DNA from: DAOPYU01 sp942493245
GTDB lineage: Bacteria; Sumerlaeota; Sumerlaeia; UBA8349
Assembly: GCA_942493245.1 (NCBI GenBank)
Contig: OW818685.1
Location: 5,766,001-5,830,000 of the forward strand
Length of the DNA: 64,000 nt
Direction: 5' to 3'
This document shows, in pieces, positions 34,495 through 43,768 of this stretch; the first letter of the stretch is position 1; the number at the start of each line of letters is the position of its first letter. The position numbers and the translations under genes are program-made. The notes under the pieces are model-generated. The model saw only the letters and a list, made by a program, of their open reading frames with translations, was not told the DNA's origin and made no database searches.

Positions 34495-35422
34495 AACTAC
34501 TCCCGAAACCATCCGGGCGGAACTTGTGCGGTTGCTGTGCGATTTCGAGCGGCAACTCAAACGAAATGATTTACGTGAAAAGGTGCTTTCCCTTGTGCCC
34601 GCTTTTCATCTGCTGCATGATCTTGGGAGTTCTCTTATTCCTGAAAAAGATGCGTCGGCTGCCAGAGACAGAATTCTTTCGTATTTTAGGAAGTACCCAT
34701 TTGTTGTTATACATGGTGACGAGTTGATGGTTGTTTCAGGGATTCAGGATTGGCCAAGAAGGATCAGAGAGTTACGACGGGAGTTTGGTTGGGTAATAGC
34801 ATCCGGCCTTACACTCAGTGAAATGTACAGAGAAGATGAATTCTCTTTGGGGCAAGTGAATGTTGCGTCACTAAAGCCGGAGGAATACATACTGCTGAAT
34901 CCGGAACAAGACCGCGATGCGTCCTTGCGTTGGCATATTGCAAATGATATCCGCAAGAAAAATATAGGAGCAAGAGAGAAAATACTCGCGTTTCTGCTTG
35001 AAAACGTCGGTCGCTCTGTAACTGGAGAAGAACTTCGCTATGTTGCGAACGATAAAACAGAATGGGCTCGCCGTATTCGCGAATTACGTACCGAACAGGG
35101 ATGGCCGATTGTAACCCGCAACACGGGTAGACCGGATTTGGAGATTGGTGTTTACGTTCTCGAGCAAAACAGGCAAAGCCCGGCGCATGACCGTCACGTT
35201 CCAGATCCGGTACGACGTTCTATACTGGCACGCGACAAATACATGTGCTATCGGTGTGGATGGACTCATGAACAATGGAATCCGTCCGATCCTCGACACT
35301 TGGAATTGCACCATATCGAGCATCATGCCAAAGGCGGAGATAACACGGAAAGCAATTTGGTAACAGTATGTACCGTCTGCCATGATTCCATCCACAAATT
35401 GGAAAAGAGGAAAGGCGAATAG
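34475..35422 (+). CDS. HNH restriction endonuclease with two winged-helix repeats
   Basis: 315 residues. Residues about 61-112 and 164-216 are two related modules: AARDRILSYFRKYP..WPRRIRELRREFGW and GAREKILAFLLENVGR..WARRIRELRTEQGWPI. These look like internally duplicated winged-helix DNA-binding units. Residues about 245-310 form an HNH nuclease: RRSILARDKYMCYRCG, LELHHIEHHAKGGDN, NLVTVCTVCHDSIH, with Cys258, Cys261, Cys299 and Cys302 as the zinc site and His279/His280 near the active site. It is the probable restriction subunit for the adjacent methyltransferase. The start lies inside vsr, typical of coupled restriction-modification genes. Confidence 0.85.
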   Translation: MPRRPNRTTPETIRAELVRLLCDFERQLKRNDLREKVLSLVPAFHLLHDLGSSLIPEKDASAARDRILSYFRKYPFVVIHGDELMVVSGIQDWPRRIRELRREFGWVIASGLTLSEMYREDEFSLGQVNVASLKPEEYILLNPEQDRDASLRWHIANDIRKKNIGAREKILAFLLENVGRSVTGEELRYVANDKTEWARRIRELRTEQGWPIVTRNTGRPDLEIGVYVLEQNRQSPAHDRHVPDPVRRSILARDKYMCYRCGWTHEQWNPSDPRHLELHHIEHHAKGGDNTESNLVTVCTVCHDSIHKLEKRKGE

Positions 35423-35585
35423 TGAATGAGAAGACCTATCACAAATATTAGGTTGCCCAATTCCTCTCCTTTGAAGTATAGCATCAAAAAATCAATGGAT
35501 CATCAGGCTTCTGATATCCGCGAAAGAGATTGTCTTCGCCCGTCTTTCTCTCCAGAAAAATCAACCCATCAATTCGTTATCGAAT

Positions 35586-35602
35586 GAGCCTCTTGCAAAA
35601 GT
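35586..35602 (+). repeat. IS left terminal inverted repeat
   Basis: GAGCCTCTTGCAAAAGT, preceded directly by the target repeat GAAT (35582-35585). Confidence 0.9.
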
Positions 35603-35787
35603 ATTGGGCAAAACGGCGAAAAAGCGGGGCTAATCGTTTCGGGGAGATGATTTCTGAGCGAGAACGCCTGTTCGCTTGCTCTTTACCGCCAAAATCGCCC
35701 TTTTTCGCTGGGGACGGGGCGTGCGATTGCCACTCGGCGGTTTCGCCGTTGATTTTCTCCCTTCCATTTCGATTCGCCCCGGGCCGC

Positions 35788-36879
35788 TCATCTCAGCAAC
35801 GCGAAAATTTGACGGGCCGTCATCGCCACGATCCCGAACATCAGGTGGCACATCACCTTGGCCGCCCCGCGCACCCGCACGAACCGTCCCCCGTAGTTGT
35901 CCTTGATGTTGCTCATCACCCGTTCCGCCGCGCTGCGCTCGCGGTAGCGGACCGCCCGATGCGAATCCATCGGCAACTTCTCGCCGCGGCGCGGATTTTG
36001 ATCGATGATCGGCACGTGCCCCAGCCCCTCGCTGAACGCTTTGATTTCGGGCGCGTCGTAGGCCGAGTCCATCAGGTCGTAGAGGTTGGTCAGGCGCTGG
36101 CCGGTCATCTGCGCCAGCGGGATTGCCGCCTGCGAATCGTGCAGCGAGGCGCTCGTCAGAATCGTGCTGACCGGGATGTCGCCGTCGATGCAATCGACGT
36201 GCAGTTTGTAGCCGATCCACGATTTCTTGAAGCCCTTGCTGTCTTTTTTCGAGCCCCGGTCGCAAGCGGTCGGCAGATCCTGGAGGTTTTCTTCGAGCGA
36301 GTGCCGGCCCTGTTGTTCCAGACGGCGCGGCGGCTTGGGCGCCCGCTCCTCGCCTTTCTTCGGACGCCCGCGCCGGGCTTTGGACTTCTGCGGCGCAGAC
36401 TCTTTGCGGGCCGCCTTCTCGCGCCCCTGGATCGGCGTGGAGTCTCGGCTGGTATGACCTGCCAACTTCGGCCCGCAGCACTTTTTGACCATCGCTTCGT
36501 GAATCGCCTGCGGCAGAGCGGTGCGGGCGAATTCGTCGAAGGCGCGCGAGAAGGTCGCTTCGCTGGGCAAGTCGGCCCGCGTTTCCCAGCCGCACAGACG
36601 CCGCAACGGGGCGTCAGCGCCGAGCAGATCAAGCAGCGCGCGGGTGGTCGGGCAATTCCAGACGGCCTTGGCCAGAAACGCCAGGACGAGAGGCTGGCGT
36701 CCGTGGCGCGGGCGCCCCATCGGCTTGCGACCGAACGGGCTCATGAATTTCTCGATCGAAGCCAACTCGGCCACCTCGATGAGCGTCTTGTGCTTTTCGC
36801 AGAGTTCCCCCAGCGCTTCTTGCTGGAACGGGAAAAGATGTTGTTGTAGGGTAGTGAACAGTGAGGAGAGAAAGTGCAT
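35788..36879 (-). CDS. IS5/IS1182-superfamily DDE transposase
   Basis: 363 residues. The N-terminal part holds a DUF772-type domain (GRPRHGRQPLVLAFLAKAVW, GWETRADLPSEATFSRAFDE). A basic linker (RKESAPQKSKARRGRPKKGE) precedes the catalytic region. The likely acidic triad is Asp in TSRDSTPI, Asp in LMDSAYDAPEI and Glu in RYRERSAAERVMSNIKDNYG. It cuts and moves the 1.4 kb element around it. The ATG at 36879 was chosen; a TTG at 36912 is also in frame. The frame is intact, so the element may still be able to move. Confidence 0.9.
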   Translation of the reverse strand: MHFLSSLFTTLQQHLFPFQQEALGELCEKHKTLIEVAELASIEKFMSPFGRKPMGRPRHGRQPLVLAFLAKAVWNCPTTRALLDLLGADAPLRRLCGWETRADLPSEATFSRAFDEFARTALPQAIHEAMVKKCCGPKLAGHTSRDSTPIQGREKAARKESAPQKSKARRGRPKKGEERAPKPPRRLEQQGRHSLEENLQDLPTACDRGSKKDSKGFKKSWIGYKLHVDCIDGDIPVSTILTSASLHDSQAAIPLAQMTGQRLTNLYDLMDSAYDAPEIKAFSEGLGHVPIIDQNPRRGEKLPMDSHRAVRYRERSAAERVMSNIKDNYGGRFVRVRGAAKVMCHLMFGIVAMTARQIFALLR

Positions 36880-36967
36880 GATCCGCCATCCCTTTCGGGG
36901 TTTGTTAAGCAAGCGTATGATGCCTTTTTCTCCTCACTTTTTCACCTGAAAATCGAACGACTCAACG

Positions 36968-36984
36968 ACTTTTGCAAGAGGCTC
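36968..36984 (-). repeat. IS right terminal inverted repeat
   Basis: ACTTTTGCAAGAGGCTC, the exact reverse complement of the left end, followed directly by the second target repeat GAAT (36985-36988). Confidence 0.9.
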
Positions 36985-37485
36985 GAATTATTGAGTATAG
37001 CGAAATCCGAGAAAAAATGGGGGGCCGTTGCTCACCACCTTGTCGGTGCAATTCTCCAACTGCGCTTCCCCGATCTTGAAATATCCAACCGTTCCTACAG
37101 CACCGCCGACCAGTCTCACAGCATGCCGGGCGATTTCTATGTGGGGAACACGGCTGTCCATGTCACGGTCAGTCCATCCCCCTCTCACTACCAGCGGATT
37201 GAGGAGAACCTGGCCCACGGTCTTCTCGTCTATCTCGTGGTTCCGGATTCGGTTTTGTTGGGTGCGAGGCAGAATGTCCGGGAGGACATTCGAGAACGAG
37301 TCTCCGTTGTGTCCATCGAGTCTTTCGTTTCGCAAAACATAGATGAAATGGCCGCTTTCTCGGAGTCGGCCAGAAACGAGAAGATTGCGCGTCTGCTCAA
37401 GGAATACAACAGGCGCTGCCTGGAAGTGGAAATGGATCCATCACTCTTGATCGAACTGCCACAAGCGCTCCAGGATCTGGCGTAG

Positions 37486-37828
37486 ATTCCCGAAAACGTA
37501 TTCGAGAAATTTACGCAATACATCACACAAACTCTTCGTCCCTTTCCTCTCGCGCTGAAGCGCAGAACCACTTCCAGATATCTCCATGACTCAAGATGAT
37601 CCCCCTACCCTGGGATCTCAGGCCGGAACGACTTTTTCGTCAACTGCGACGAGAGAAAAGTCTTGAAAATACGGCGCGGGAGATTCATATTCATCGGGAG
37701 ATTTAGGGCAGCACAGTATAGCACAGTTGAGATCGGTGAGGGGCGCATACCTTCTGGTGGTCGCCAGATTCTCCTCTTCTGTGCGGGATCTTGCTGCTTT
37801 CATCCCACCCACACGAAAGGTTCCCCGT
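37486..37828. other. Intergenic stretch after the restriction operon
   Basis: About 340 bases with mixed composition. No gene or clear terminator was seen; a weak GAAAGG ribosome-binding site for the next gene lies at its right end. Confidence 0.35.
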
Positions 37829-40800
37829 ATGAACTCCCTGAAAAACCCCCTCTTTCTATCCATTCAATCCCTCCTGGTCGTTGCGCTTTGTGTCCTGGTA
37901 TGGGCCGCGCCGGTCCAGGCCACCGAGTTTCATGTGGCCATGACGGGCCAGGACTCGAATGCCGGGACGCAGGTGGCGCCGTTCCGGACGGTGCAGCGCG
38001 CGGCCGAGGCGGCGCAGCCGGGCGATGTGATCACGGTGCATGAGGGGGTCTATCGCGAGCGGGTCAACCCGCCGCGCGGGGGCGAGTCGGACGCGAAGCG
38101 GATCGTGTATCAGGCCGCGTCGGGCGAGAAGGTCGAGATCAAGGGATCGGAGCCGGTCAAGAACTGGGTGAAGGTTCAGGACGACCTGTGGAAGGTCACG
38201 CTCCCCAATTCGTTCTTCGGCGCCTTCAATCCGTACCAGGACCTGATCCACGGCGACTGGTTCGACCGCCGGGGACGCGACCACCACACGGGCGCCGTGT
38301 ACCTGAACGGCGAGTGGCTCACCGAGGCGGCGAAGCTGGAAGACGTTCAGAAACCCGTGGGGGACACCCCGCTCTGGTTCGGCCAGGTGGACGCGGAGAA
38401 CACGACCCTGTGGGCGCAGTTCAAGGGGGTCAACCCCAACGAGCAGCGGGTGGAGATCAATGTGCGCCAGACGGTGTTCTACCCCGACAAACCGGGCCGC
38501 AACTACCTCACCGTGCGCGGTTTCGCCCTGCGCCACGCCGCCACGCCCTGGGCGCCGCCGACCGCCGAGCAGATCGGCCTGATCGGCACGCACTGGAGCA
38601 AGGGGTGGATCATCGAGAACAACACGGTGAGCCACTCGGTCTGTTCGGGTATCGCGCTCGGCAAGCACGGCGACCAGTTCGACAACACGTCCGCCGACAC
38701 GGCCGAGGGGTATGTGTTGACGATCGAGCGCGGGTACAAGGAACACCAATGGAACCGGGACACCATCGGCCACCACATCGTGCGCAACAACACCATCTCG
38801 CATTGCGAACAGACGGGCATCGTAGGCAGTCTGGGCGCGGCGTTCAGCGCCGTCACGGGCAACCGGATCCACGACATCCACGTGCGGCAGCTGTTCAGCG
38901 GCGCCGAGATGGCGGGCATCAAGTTCCACGCCGCCATCGACACGGAAATCTCGGACAATCACATCTACCGGACCTGCCGGGGGCTGTGGCTCGACTGGAT
39001 GGCGCAGGGCACGCGCGTCTCGCGCAATGTGTTCCACGACAACGCCTCCGAGGACCTCTTCGTCGAGGTCAACCACGGTCCCTTCGTGGTGGACAATAAC
39101 CTGCTCCTGTCCGGCCGGTCGGTGCTGACGGTTTCGCGCGGGGGCGCGTTCGTCCACAACCTCTTCGCCGGGGTCGTCCAGGTGATTCCGTACGATGGCC
39201 GCCAGACGCCGTACATGAAGCCGCATTCGACCGAGGTGGCGGCGCTGCACGACAACTCGAGCGGAGACGACCGGTATTACAACAACCTGTTCGTGCGCCA
39301 GGGCGACCTGAGCCAGTACGACGAGGCGAAACTACCCGTGTGGATGGACGACAATGTGTTTGTGGAGAAGGCCAAGCCCTGTAAACAGGAAAAGGACCCG
39401 CTCCTGAAGCCGGAATTCGACTCGGCGCTCAAACTCTCCGAACAGGCCGACGGCGCGTACCTCGAACTCCATCTCGACAAAGCCTGGACCGCCGAACGCA
39501 CGCGCGCCCTCGTGACGGCCGAGCGGCTGGGCAAGACCGCCATCGCCCAACTGCCCTACGAAAACCCGGACGGCTCCCCCGTGCGTCTGGACACCGATTT
39601 CTTCGGGAAAAAACGCAAGGCGGACAACCCGTTCCCGGGGCCGTTCGAACGGCCCGAGGGGGGGAAACAGGTGTTGAAAGTCTGGTCGGAGCGACCGGTG
39701 GCCGAGTCTCCGTTCAAACCGTCCGAGGCGTTCGCGGGCGTCAAGTTCACGGGCCGCCACGCCGAGTACACCGGCGCGGACACGTGGTACCCTTCCTGGG
39801 CGTCGGACGGGAATCTGTATTCGCCCTGGACCGACGGGAACGTGAACGGGCTGGGGTGCAGTTCAGGTGGGGAGGGCGCCGCGACGGGGTTCGCCACGAT
39901 CCTCGGGGACGACCCGCTTAAACTGACCGTCACGAACCAGGGCACGTTCAAGAGCAGTCCGCGTCCCTACGAGGGGCGCTACCCGTGCGGTAGCCTGGTG
40001 TACAACGGCGTGTGGTACTACGGCACCTATTGCCTGCACCCTTCCGGAATGGTCCAACAGAACGCGATGCCCTACAATTGGCCCTGGCTCGGGCCGATCC
40101 CCGGGTTCCGCTGGTCCACCGATCTCGGAAAGACCTGGAACGAGACACCGCTCACTCCGGCCAAACCTCTTTTCGGCGAGTCGGCCCTGAAGGGGGAACC
40201 GGTCAAAATCGGCGCACCGCACTTTGTGGACTTCGGCAAGAATATGGAGCATTCGCCCGACGGGAAGGCCTACCTCGTGGGTCACGGCGCCTCGGCGGGA
40301 CCGGAGGGGCGGCGGTACGCCTACAACAGTTGGATCACCGGCGACGAGATCTACCTGACGCGCGTCAAGCCGACCATCGAGAACATGAACGACGTCTCGA
40401 AATATGAGTTCTTCGCCGGGGACGACGCCTCCGGCAAGGCGGCCTGGACCGGCGATTTCGAGAAGATCCAGCCGATCGCCGCGTGGAAGGACAACATGGG
40501 GTGCGTCACCATGACTTACAACGCGCCCCTGAAGAAATACTTCCTCTGCGTGACGGACGGCGGCAACACGGTGGACACGTTCAACACCTACCTCCTCGAG
40601 TCCGACCGCGTCACCGGCCCCTGGAAAATGGTCAGCTACCTCAAACGCTTCGGCGAGCAGGCCTATTTCGTGAATATCCCGTCGAAATTCATCAGCGCGG
40701 ATGGCCGGACGATGTGGCTCTGTTACGCGGCCAACTTCTCCGTCGGATGGGGCAAGGAAAAGATCGAATCCCGCCCGGAAGGAAGCAAATACGCCATGTG

Positions 40801-40831
40801 CCTTCAGGAGATTCGATTGGTTGAGCGTTGA
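37829..40831 (+). CDS. Secreted right-handed beta-helix protein with a propeller-like C-terminal domain
   Basis: 1000 residues. A signal peptide (LFLSIQSLLVVALCVLVWAA) is followed by a DUF1565-type opening, FHVAMTGQDSNAGTQVAPFR T...AAQPGDVITVHEGVYRERV. Parallel beta-helix coils then run to about residue 520, with the usual IxxNxI pattern (IENNTVSHSVCSGIAL, VRNNTISHCEQTGIVG, ISDNHIYRTCRGLWL). The last 350 residues (WYPSWASDGNLYSPWTDGN, GVWYYGTYCLHPSG, SPDGKAYLVGHGA) resemble a five-bladed propeller of GH43/sialidase style. It probably cleaves or binds a polysaccharide outside the cell; a lyase or a GH141-like hydrolase is possible but not assignable by eye. GAAAGG lies 8 bases before the ATG. 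Confidence 0.8.
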   Translation: MNSLKNPLFLSIQSLLVVALCVLVWAAPVQATEFHVAMTGQDSNAGTQVAPFRTVQRAAEAAQPGDVITVHEGVYRERVNPPRGGESDAKRIVYQAASGEKVEIKGSEPVKNWVKVQDDLWKVTLPNSFFGAFNPYQDLIHGDWFDRRGRDHHTGAVYLNGEWLTEAAKLEDVQKPVGDTPLWFGQVDAENTTLWAQFKGVNPNEQRVEINVRQTVFYPDKPGRNYLTVRGFALRHAATPWAPPTAEQIGLIGTHWSKGWIIENNTVSHSVCSGIALGKHGDQFDNTSADTAEGYVLTIERGYKEHQWNRDTIGHHIVRNNTISHCEQTGIVGSLGAAFSAVTGNRIHDIHVRQLFSGAEMAGIKFHAAIDTEISDNHIYRTCRGLWLDWMAQGTRVSRNVFHDNASEDLFVEVNHGPFVVDNNLLLSGRSVLTVSRGGAFVHNLFAGVVQVIPYDGRQTPYMKPHSTEVAALHDNSSGDDRYYNNLFVRQGDLSQYDEAKLPVWMDDNVFVEKAKPCKQEKDPLLKPEFDSALKLSEQADGAYLELHLDKAWTAERTRALVTAERLGKTAIAQLPYENPDGSPVRLDTDFFGKKRKADNPFPGPFERPEGGKQVLKVWSERPVAESPFKPSEAFAGVKFTGRHAEYTGADTWYPSWASDGNLYSPWTDGNVNGLGCSSGGEGAATGFATILGDDPLKLTVTNQGTFKSSPRPYEGRYPCGSLVYNGVWYYGTYCLHPSGMVQQNAMPYNWPWLGPIPGFRWSTDLGKTWNETPLTPAKPLFGESALKGEPVKIGAPHFVDFGKNMEHSPDGKAYLVGHGASAGPEGRRYAYNSWITGDEIYLTRVKPTIENMNDVSKYEFFAGDDASGKAAWTGDFEKIQPIAAWKDNMGCVTMTYNAPLKKYFLCVTDGGNTVDTFNTYLLESDRVTGPWKMVSYLKRFGEQAYFVNIPSKFISADGRTMWLCYAANFSVGWGKEKIESRPEGSKYAMCLQEIRLVER

Positions 40832-40907
40832 AAAATGAAATGGGACGACAGGGAAACGTGAGGCGGATACCGCATCGCCGAAAGGAAAAAAAGAAAGAAA
40901 AATATGA

Positions 40908-40974
40908 GACGGGATAACAGGATAACAGGATGAAGGGAATCCCTTTTCCATCCGGTTGATCCTGTTATCCCGTC
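40908..40974. repeat. Hairpin with GGGATAACAGGAT arms between convergent genes
   Basis: GACGGGATAACAGGATAACA GGATG is answered by CATCCGGTTGATCCTGTTAT CCCGTC, with AAGGGAATCCCTT in the loop side. It lies between the stops of the beta-helix gene (40831) and the LRR-TIR gene (40982) and could end transcription from both sides. Confidence 0.75.
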
Positions 40975-40981
40975 CTCTATT

Positions 40982-43768
40982 TCAGGGGTTTGATTGTCCA
41001 GATTTCCGGCGAGTCTGAATCTCTTTGACGGCCTTTTCGATCCCTTTCGAAACATCCGTCCAGGCTTCATCGCGGTCTGACCATGAAGTGACGGGGTTGC
41101 CGTCTTTGGGAAGGGCTTGCAGTTTCCCAAAGGGAGCGTTCCCCCAGCCATTGAAAGACCGAAGAATGACCGGAATCACGCGCGCTTCACCCGCTTCGTG
41201 GCCTTCCATCGCCCGTTTCATCTCGATATCGTAACAATAATCCGACGCGAGAAAGTCCGCGCTGACCAGCAACAGAATGATGTCGGCCTCCTCGAGGTTT
41301 TTGTCGATCTCGCCTTTCCATTCCGTTCCGGCGGTGATGCGGCGGTCATGCCAACCGTCAATCATCCCCTGGCGTTGTAGGAGTTTCAAGTGCGTTTCCA
41401 ACTCGTCCCGCAACGTTTCATCTTTGTGAGAATAACTGTAGAACAGTTTCAAAGACATACCATCCTCTTTCTCTTTTCTGCGCGTACCTTCCAGATCAAC
41501 GCCATTCAACAGATCGCGGGCGTCGAGGTCAATCACCTCGTCACCCAAAACTTCCTCGAATTTGAATCGCTTCTTATCTTCCCTCACACACAAGTCATTA
41601 TACGGAATCACGATTTCCGGATAACCAGGAACGGGAACGCCTTCTTCCGGCTTGAACCGAAAGCGAGCGTGAAGCCGGTCGAAGTCGGAACGGATTACCG
41701 CCAATAGACGCCGACGACTGGCAACCGGCCCCTCAACCGATACGAACACGCGTTTGGCAGTCAGGTCGGCCCAGACCAAGGCCCGGCTCTTTTCGAACGA
41801 TAGAATCACCCCGGTCCGCCAGTACAACTGATCCTCGATCAGCGTGTAATTTCGGACGATAAACTGGGGGATCAACCCCTCGGGCAGGGCGGCGGGGTAT
41901 TGATACTGAAAGTTCAAACACGTCTTGGGGTCGAATTCCTCAAACGCCTTCGGTCGCTCTTTGGTCAACAGATTCGGGATGAGGTAATGATCCGGTTTGT
42001 CCGGGAACTCGAAACACAAGTCGAACTTGCGCATCAGTTGCATCAGGAAAGCGTGTCGCGCCGGCGGGTAATCCCGGGGATCGAGAAGATGAGGGAGAAG
42101 GGAAATATCCAGTTCGCCTCGGTTTTCCTTCACCTCTTTCGCGTTCAACAGGGTGTAGATTCCGTTGGTCAGCCAGTGGGGGTTGAGCACGTGCATGTCG
42201 CGGAGCCGGGGATCGTCTTTGTAATTCAGGGCGATTCCGAGGTTGTGCAGGTGCTCGGCCAGTCGGTCCTGGTCGCTCGGGATCGATTCCCCCAGTTCTT
42301 TGCAGATTTCTCGGAATCGCTCGTACGTCAGGTAGTTTTCCGACATACCCGACATGCGGTCTTTGATGGCAAACCAGCTCTCCGGGAATCCTTCGCGCAA
42401 TCCGTCCAATTGGTCGATCTCGCGGTGGATGGCCTTTCTCAGTTCTTCGATACCAACGGGAGAATGCCCATTGAGGTTGTTACAGTCGGTCTGGATAAAT
42501 CCCCGGATCATGCCGGGGAATTTCGCCATCAGACCGTGCTGGTCCAGTTCGAAGGGAGATTCGTGATATTTGTTCAACGCAACCAACACCGGCGAGTCGC
42601 CCCCGAAACTGCGGATCAGGTTGAGCCAGTATTCCGCGTCGGCCTCCTCGTGTCCCTTGCGCCCGTTGAGCACCAGAAGGTACAAACTGCGCCGGGAGAG
42701 GAAGAACTGGTGGGTCTGGTGGTTGATTTCCTGACCGGCGAAGTCCCAGACGTGCAACTGCACGGTCTCGTTGTCCGAAAGCGGGAAAAGCCACGGGGTG
42801 ATCTTAACCCCCCGTGTCTCGGATTCCTCTGGATCGAAAGTTTCGTGAACCAGCTGGTTGATCAGCGAAGTCTTCCCGACCGTACCGAACCCCACCAGAA
42901 TGAGTCGGGCCTCGTTGAGCGGGCGACGGGGACGAAAGTAATAATCCAGAATCGTGGCAGGATCGGCACTCTTTTCTGCCGTTTCGAAAACCTCAATGCG
43001 CGTCAGACCGAGAATCTCGGGAGGGATTGCAAGAGCCTCATTTCCATGTAGATAAAGACCTTCTAATTGTGTGAACTGATTGATAGATTTTGGCAGTGTC
43101 GTCAATTGATTGTATTCGAGACAGAGTTCCTGGAGGCTGGTGAGTTGCCCGAAAGACTCCGGCAACTCCGTCAGTTGGTTTCCGGACAGCCAGAGTTCTT
43201 GAAGGTTGGTGAGTTGACAAAACGATTCCGGTAGTGTCGTCAGTTGGTTGTCATGGGAAATGAGTTCCTGAAGGCTGGCGAGTTTGCCGATAGATTCCGG
43301 TAGAACCTTTAGTTGGTTGTCCCAGAGAGAGAGGATCTGAAGACTGGTGAGATTGCCGATCGATTCGGGCAGAACCGTCAGTTGGTTATTCCAGATCTCG
43401 AGGATCTGAAGATTGGTGAGATTGCCGATCGACTCCGGCAGAACCGTCAATAGGTTATCGCAGACCTCGAGGGTCTGAAGATTGGTGAGGTTGCCGATCG
43501 CTTCCGGCAGAACCGTCAGGTAGTTATTTCTGAGATAGAGGGTCTGAAGATCGGTTAAATTGCCGATCAATTCCGGCAGAACTGATAGTTGGTTCCATCT
43601 GAGATCGAGGATCTGAAGATTGGTGAGACCCCCTATTTCTTCGGGAAGTTCCGTGAGGGAGAGATCCGCCAGATCAAGTCTTTCCGCCCCAGTCCGCCTA
43701 GATTCTTCGATTCGTTCGCGCGCGATCTCAAATGCGGTCTTGTTTCTTTCTTGTTCTGCTTGATCCAT
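40982..43768 (-). CDS. LRR-Roc-COR-TIR multidomain protein
   Basis: 928 residues. A short helical N-terminus precedes about ten leucine-rich repeats of 23 residues (consensus LTNLQxLxLxxNxLTVLPESIGN, about 30-260). A Roc GTPase follows, with P-loop GFGTVGKTS (about 293), switch DFAGQE and G4-like NKYH in place of NKxD. A COR-type dimerisation region spans about 430-760. The C-terminal TIR domain begins MSLKLFYSYSHKDE and contains SADFLASDYCYDIEMKRAME with a conserved Glu, as in NAD-cleaving TIRs. The protein may be an immune-type sensor in which ligand recognition triggers NAD loss; this is inference. The start at 43768 has AGAGGA 6 bases upstream. The LRR DNA is itself highly repetitive. Confidence 0.87.
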   Translation of the reverse strand: MDQAEQERNKTAFEIARERIEESRRTGAERLDLADLSLTELPEEIGGLTNLQILDLRWNQLSVLPELIGNLTDLQTLYLRNNYLTVLPEAIGNLTNLQTLEVCDNLLTVLPESIGNLTNLQILEIWNNQLTVLPESIGNLTSLQILSLWDNQLKVLPESIGKLASLQELISHDNQLTTLPESFCQLTNLQELWLSGNQLTELPESFGQLTSLQELCLEYNQLTTLPKSINQFTQLEGLYLHGNEALAIPPEILGLTRIEVFETAEKSADPATILDYYFRPRRPLNEARLILVGFGTVGKTSLINQLVHETFDPEESETRGVKITPWLFPLSDNETVQLHVWDFAGQEINHQTHQFFLSRRSLYLLVLNGRKGHEEADAEYWLNLIRSFGGDSPVLVALNKYHESPFELDQHGLMAKFPGMIRGFIQTDCNNLNGHSPVGIEELRKAIHREIDQLDGLREGFPESWFAIKDRMSGMSENYLTYERFREICKELGESIPSDQDRLAEHLHNLGIALNYKDDPRLRDMHVLNPHWLTNGIYTLLNAKEVKENRGELDISLLPHLLDPRDYPPARHAFLMQLMRKFDLCFEFPDKPDHYLIPNLLTKERPKAFEEFDPKTCLNFQYQYPAALPEGLIPQFIVRNYTLIEDQLYWRTGVILSFEKSRALVWADLTAKRVFVSVEGPVASRRRLLAVIRSDFDRLHARFRFKPEEGVPVPGYPEIVIPYNDLCVREDKKRFKFEEVLGDEVIDLDARDLLNGVDLEGTRRKEKEDGMSLKLFYSYSHKDETLRDELETHLKLLQRQGMIDGWHDRRITAGTEWKGEIDKNLEEADIILLLVSADFLASDYCYDIEMKRAMEGHEAGEARVIPVILRSFNGWGNAPFGKLQALPKDGNPVTSWSDRDEAWTDVSKGIEKAVKEIQTRRKSGQSNP

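Larger units (their letters stand above)
35586..36984 (-). mobile_element. Complete DDE insertion sequence, about 1.4 kb
   Basis: Terminal inverted repeats are exact over 17 bases: GAGCCTCTTGCAAAAGT at 35586-35602 and its reverse complement at 36968-36984. The 4-base sequence GAAT flanks both ends (35582-35585 and 36985-36988), as expected of a target duplication. One transposase gene lies inside. The layout fits the IS5/IS1182-type superfamily; the exact group is not certain. The clean ends and exact duplication point to a recent insertion. Confidence 0.9.
35426..37485 (+). pseudogene. DUF4928-type restriction-associated gene interrupted by an insertion sequence
   Basis: Left fragment: ATG at 35426, 4 bases after the HNH stop, reads MRRPITNIRLPN without stops up to the IS at 35585. 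Right fragment: from 36985 the frame reads ELLSIAKSEKKWGAVAHHLV to a stop at 37485. Removing the IS and one copy of the 4-base target repeat joins them exactly in frame into 657 bases, 218 residues. The right part has the DUF4928 pattern (HHLVGAILQL, SYSTADQ, GDFYVGNTAVHVTVSPS, ENLAHGLLVYLVV). This family accompanies C5 methyltransferases and may be a nuclease or accessory factor. The gene is presumably inactive now unless a fragment is expressed from within the IS. Confidence 0.85.

Noticed and set aside
36874..37485. A complete 203-residue gene starting inside the IS
   Set aside because: Its first 37 codons are IS sequence; the conserved part begins exactly at the target duplication, so it is the right fragment of an interrupted gene.
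43040..43640. Regular repeats that might be a CRISPR array
   Set aside because: The 69-base periodicity encodes 23-residue leucine-rich repeats in an open frame; there are no constant repeats with variable spacers and no cas genes.
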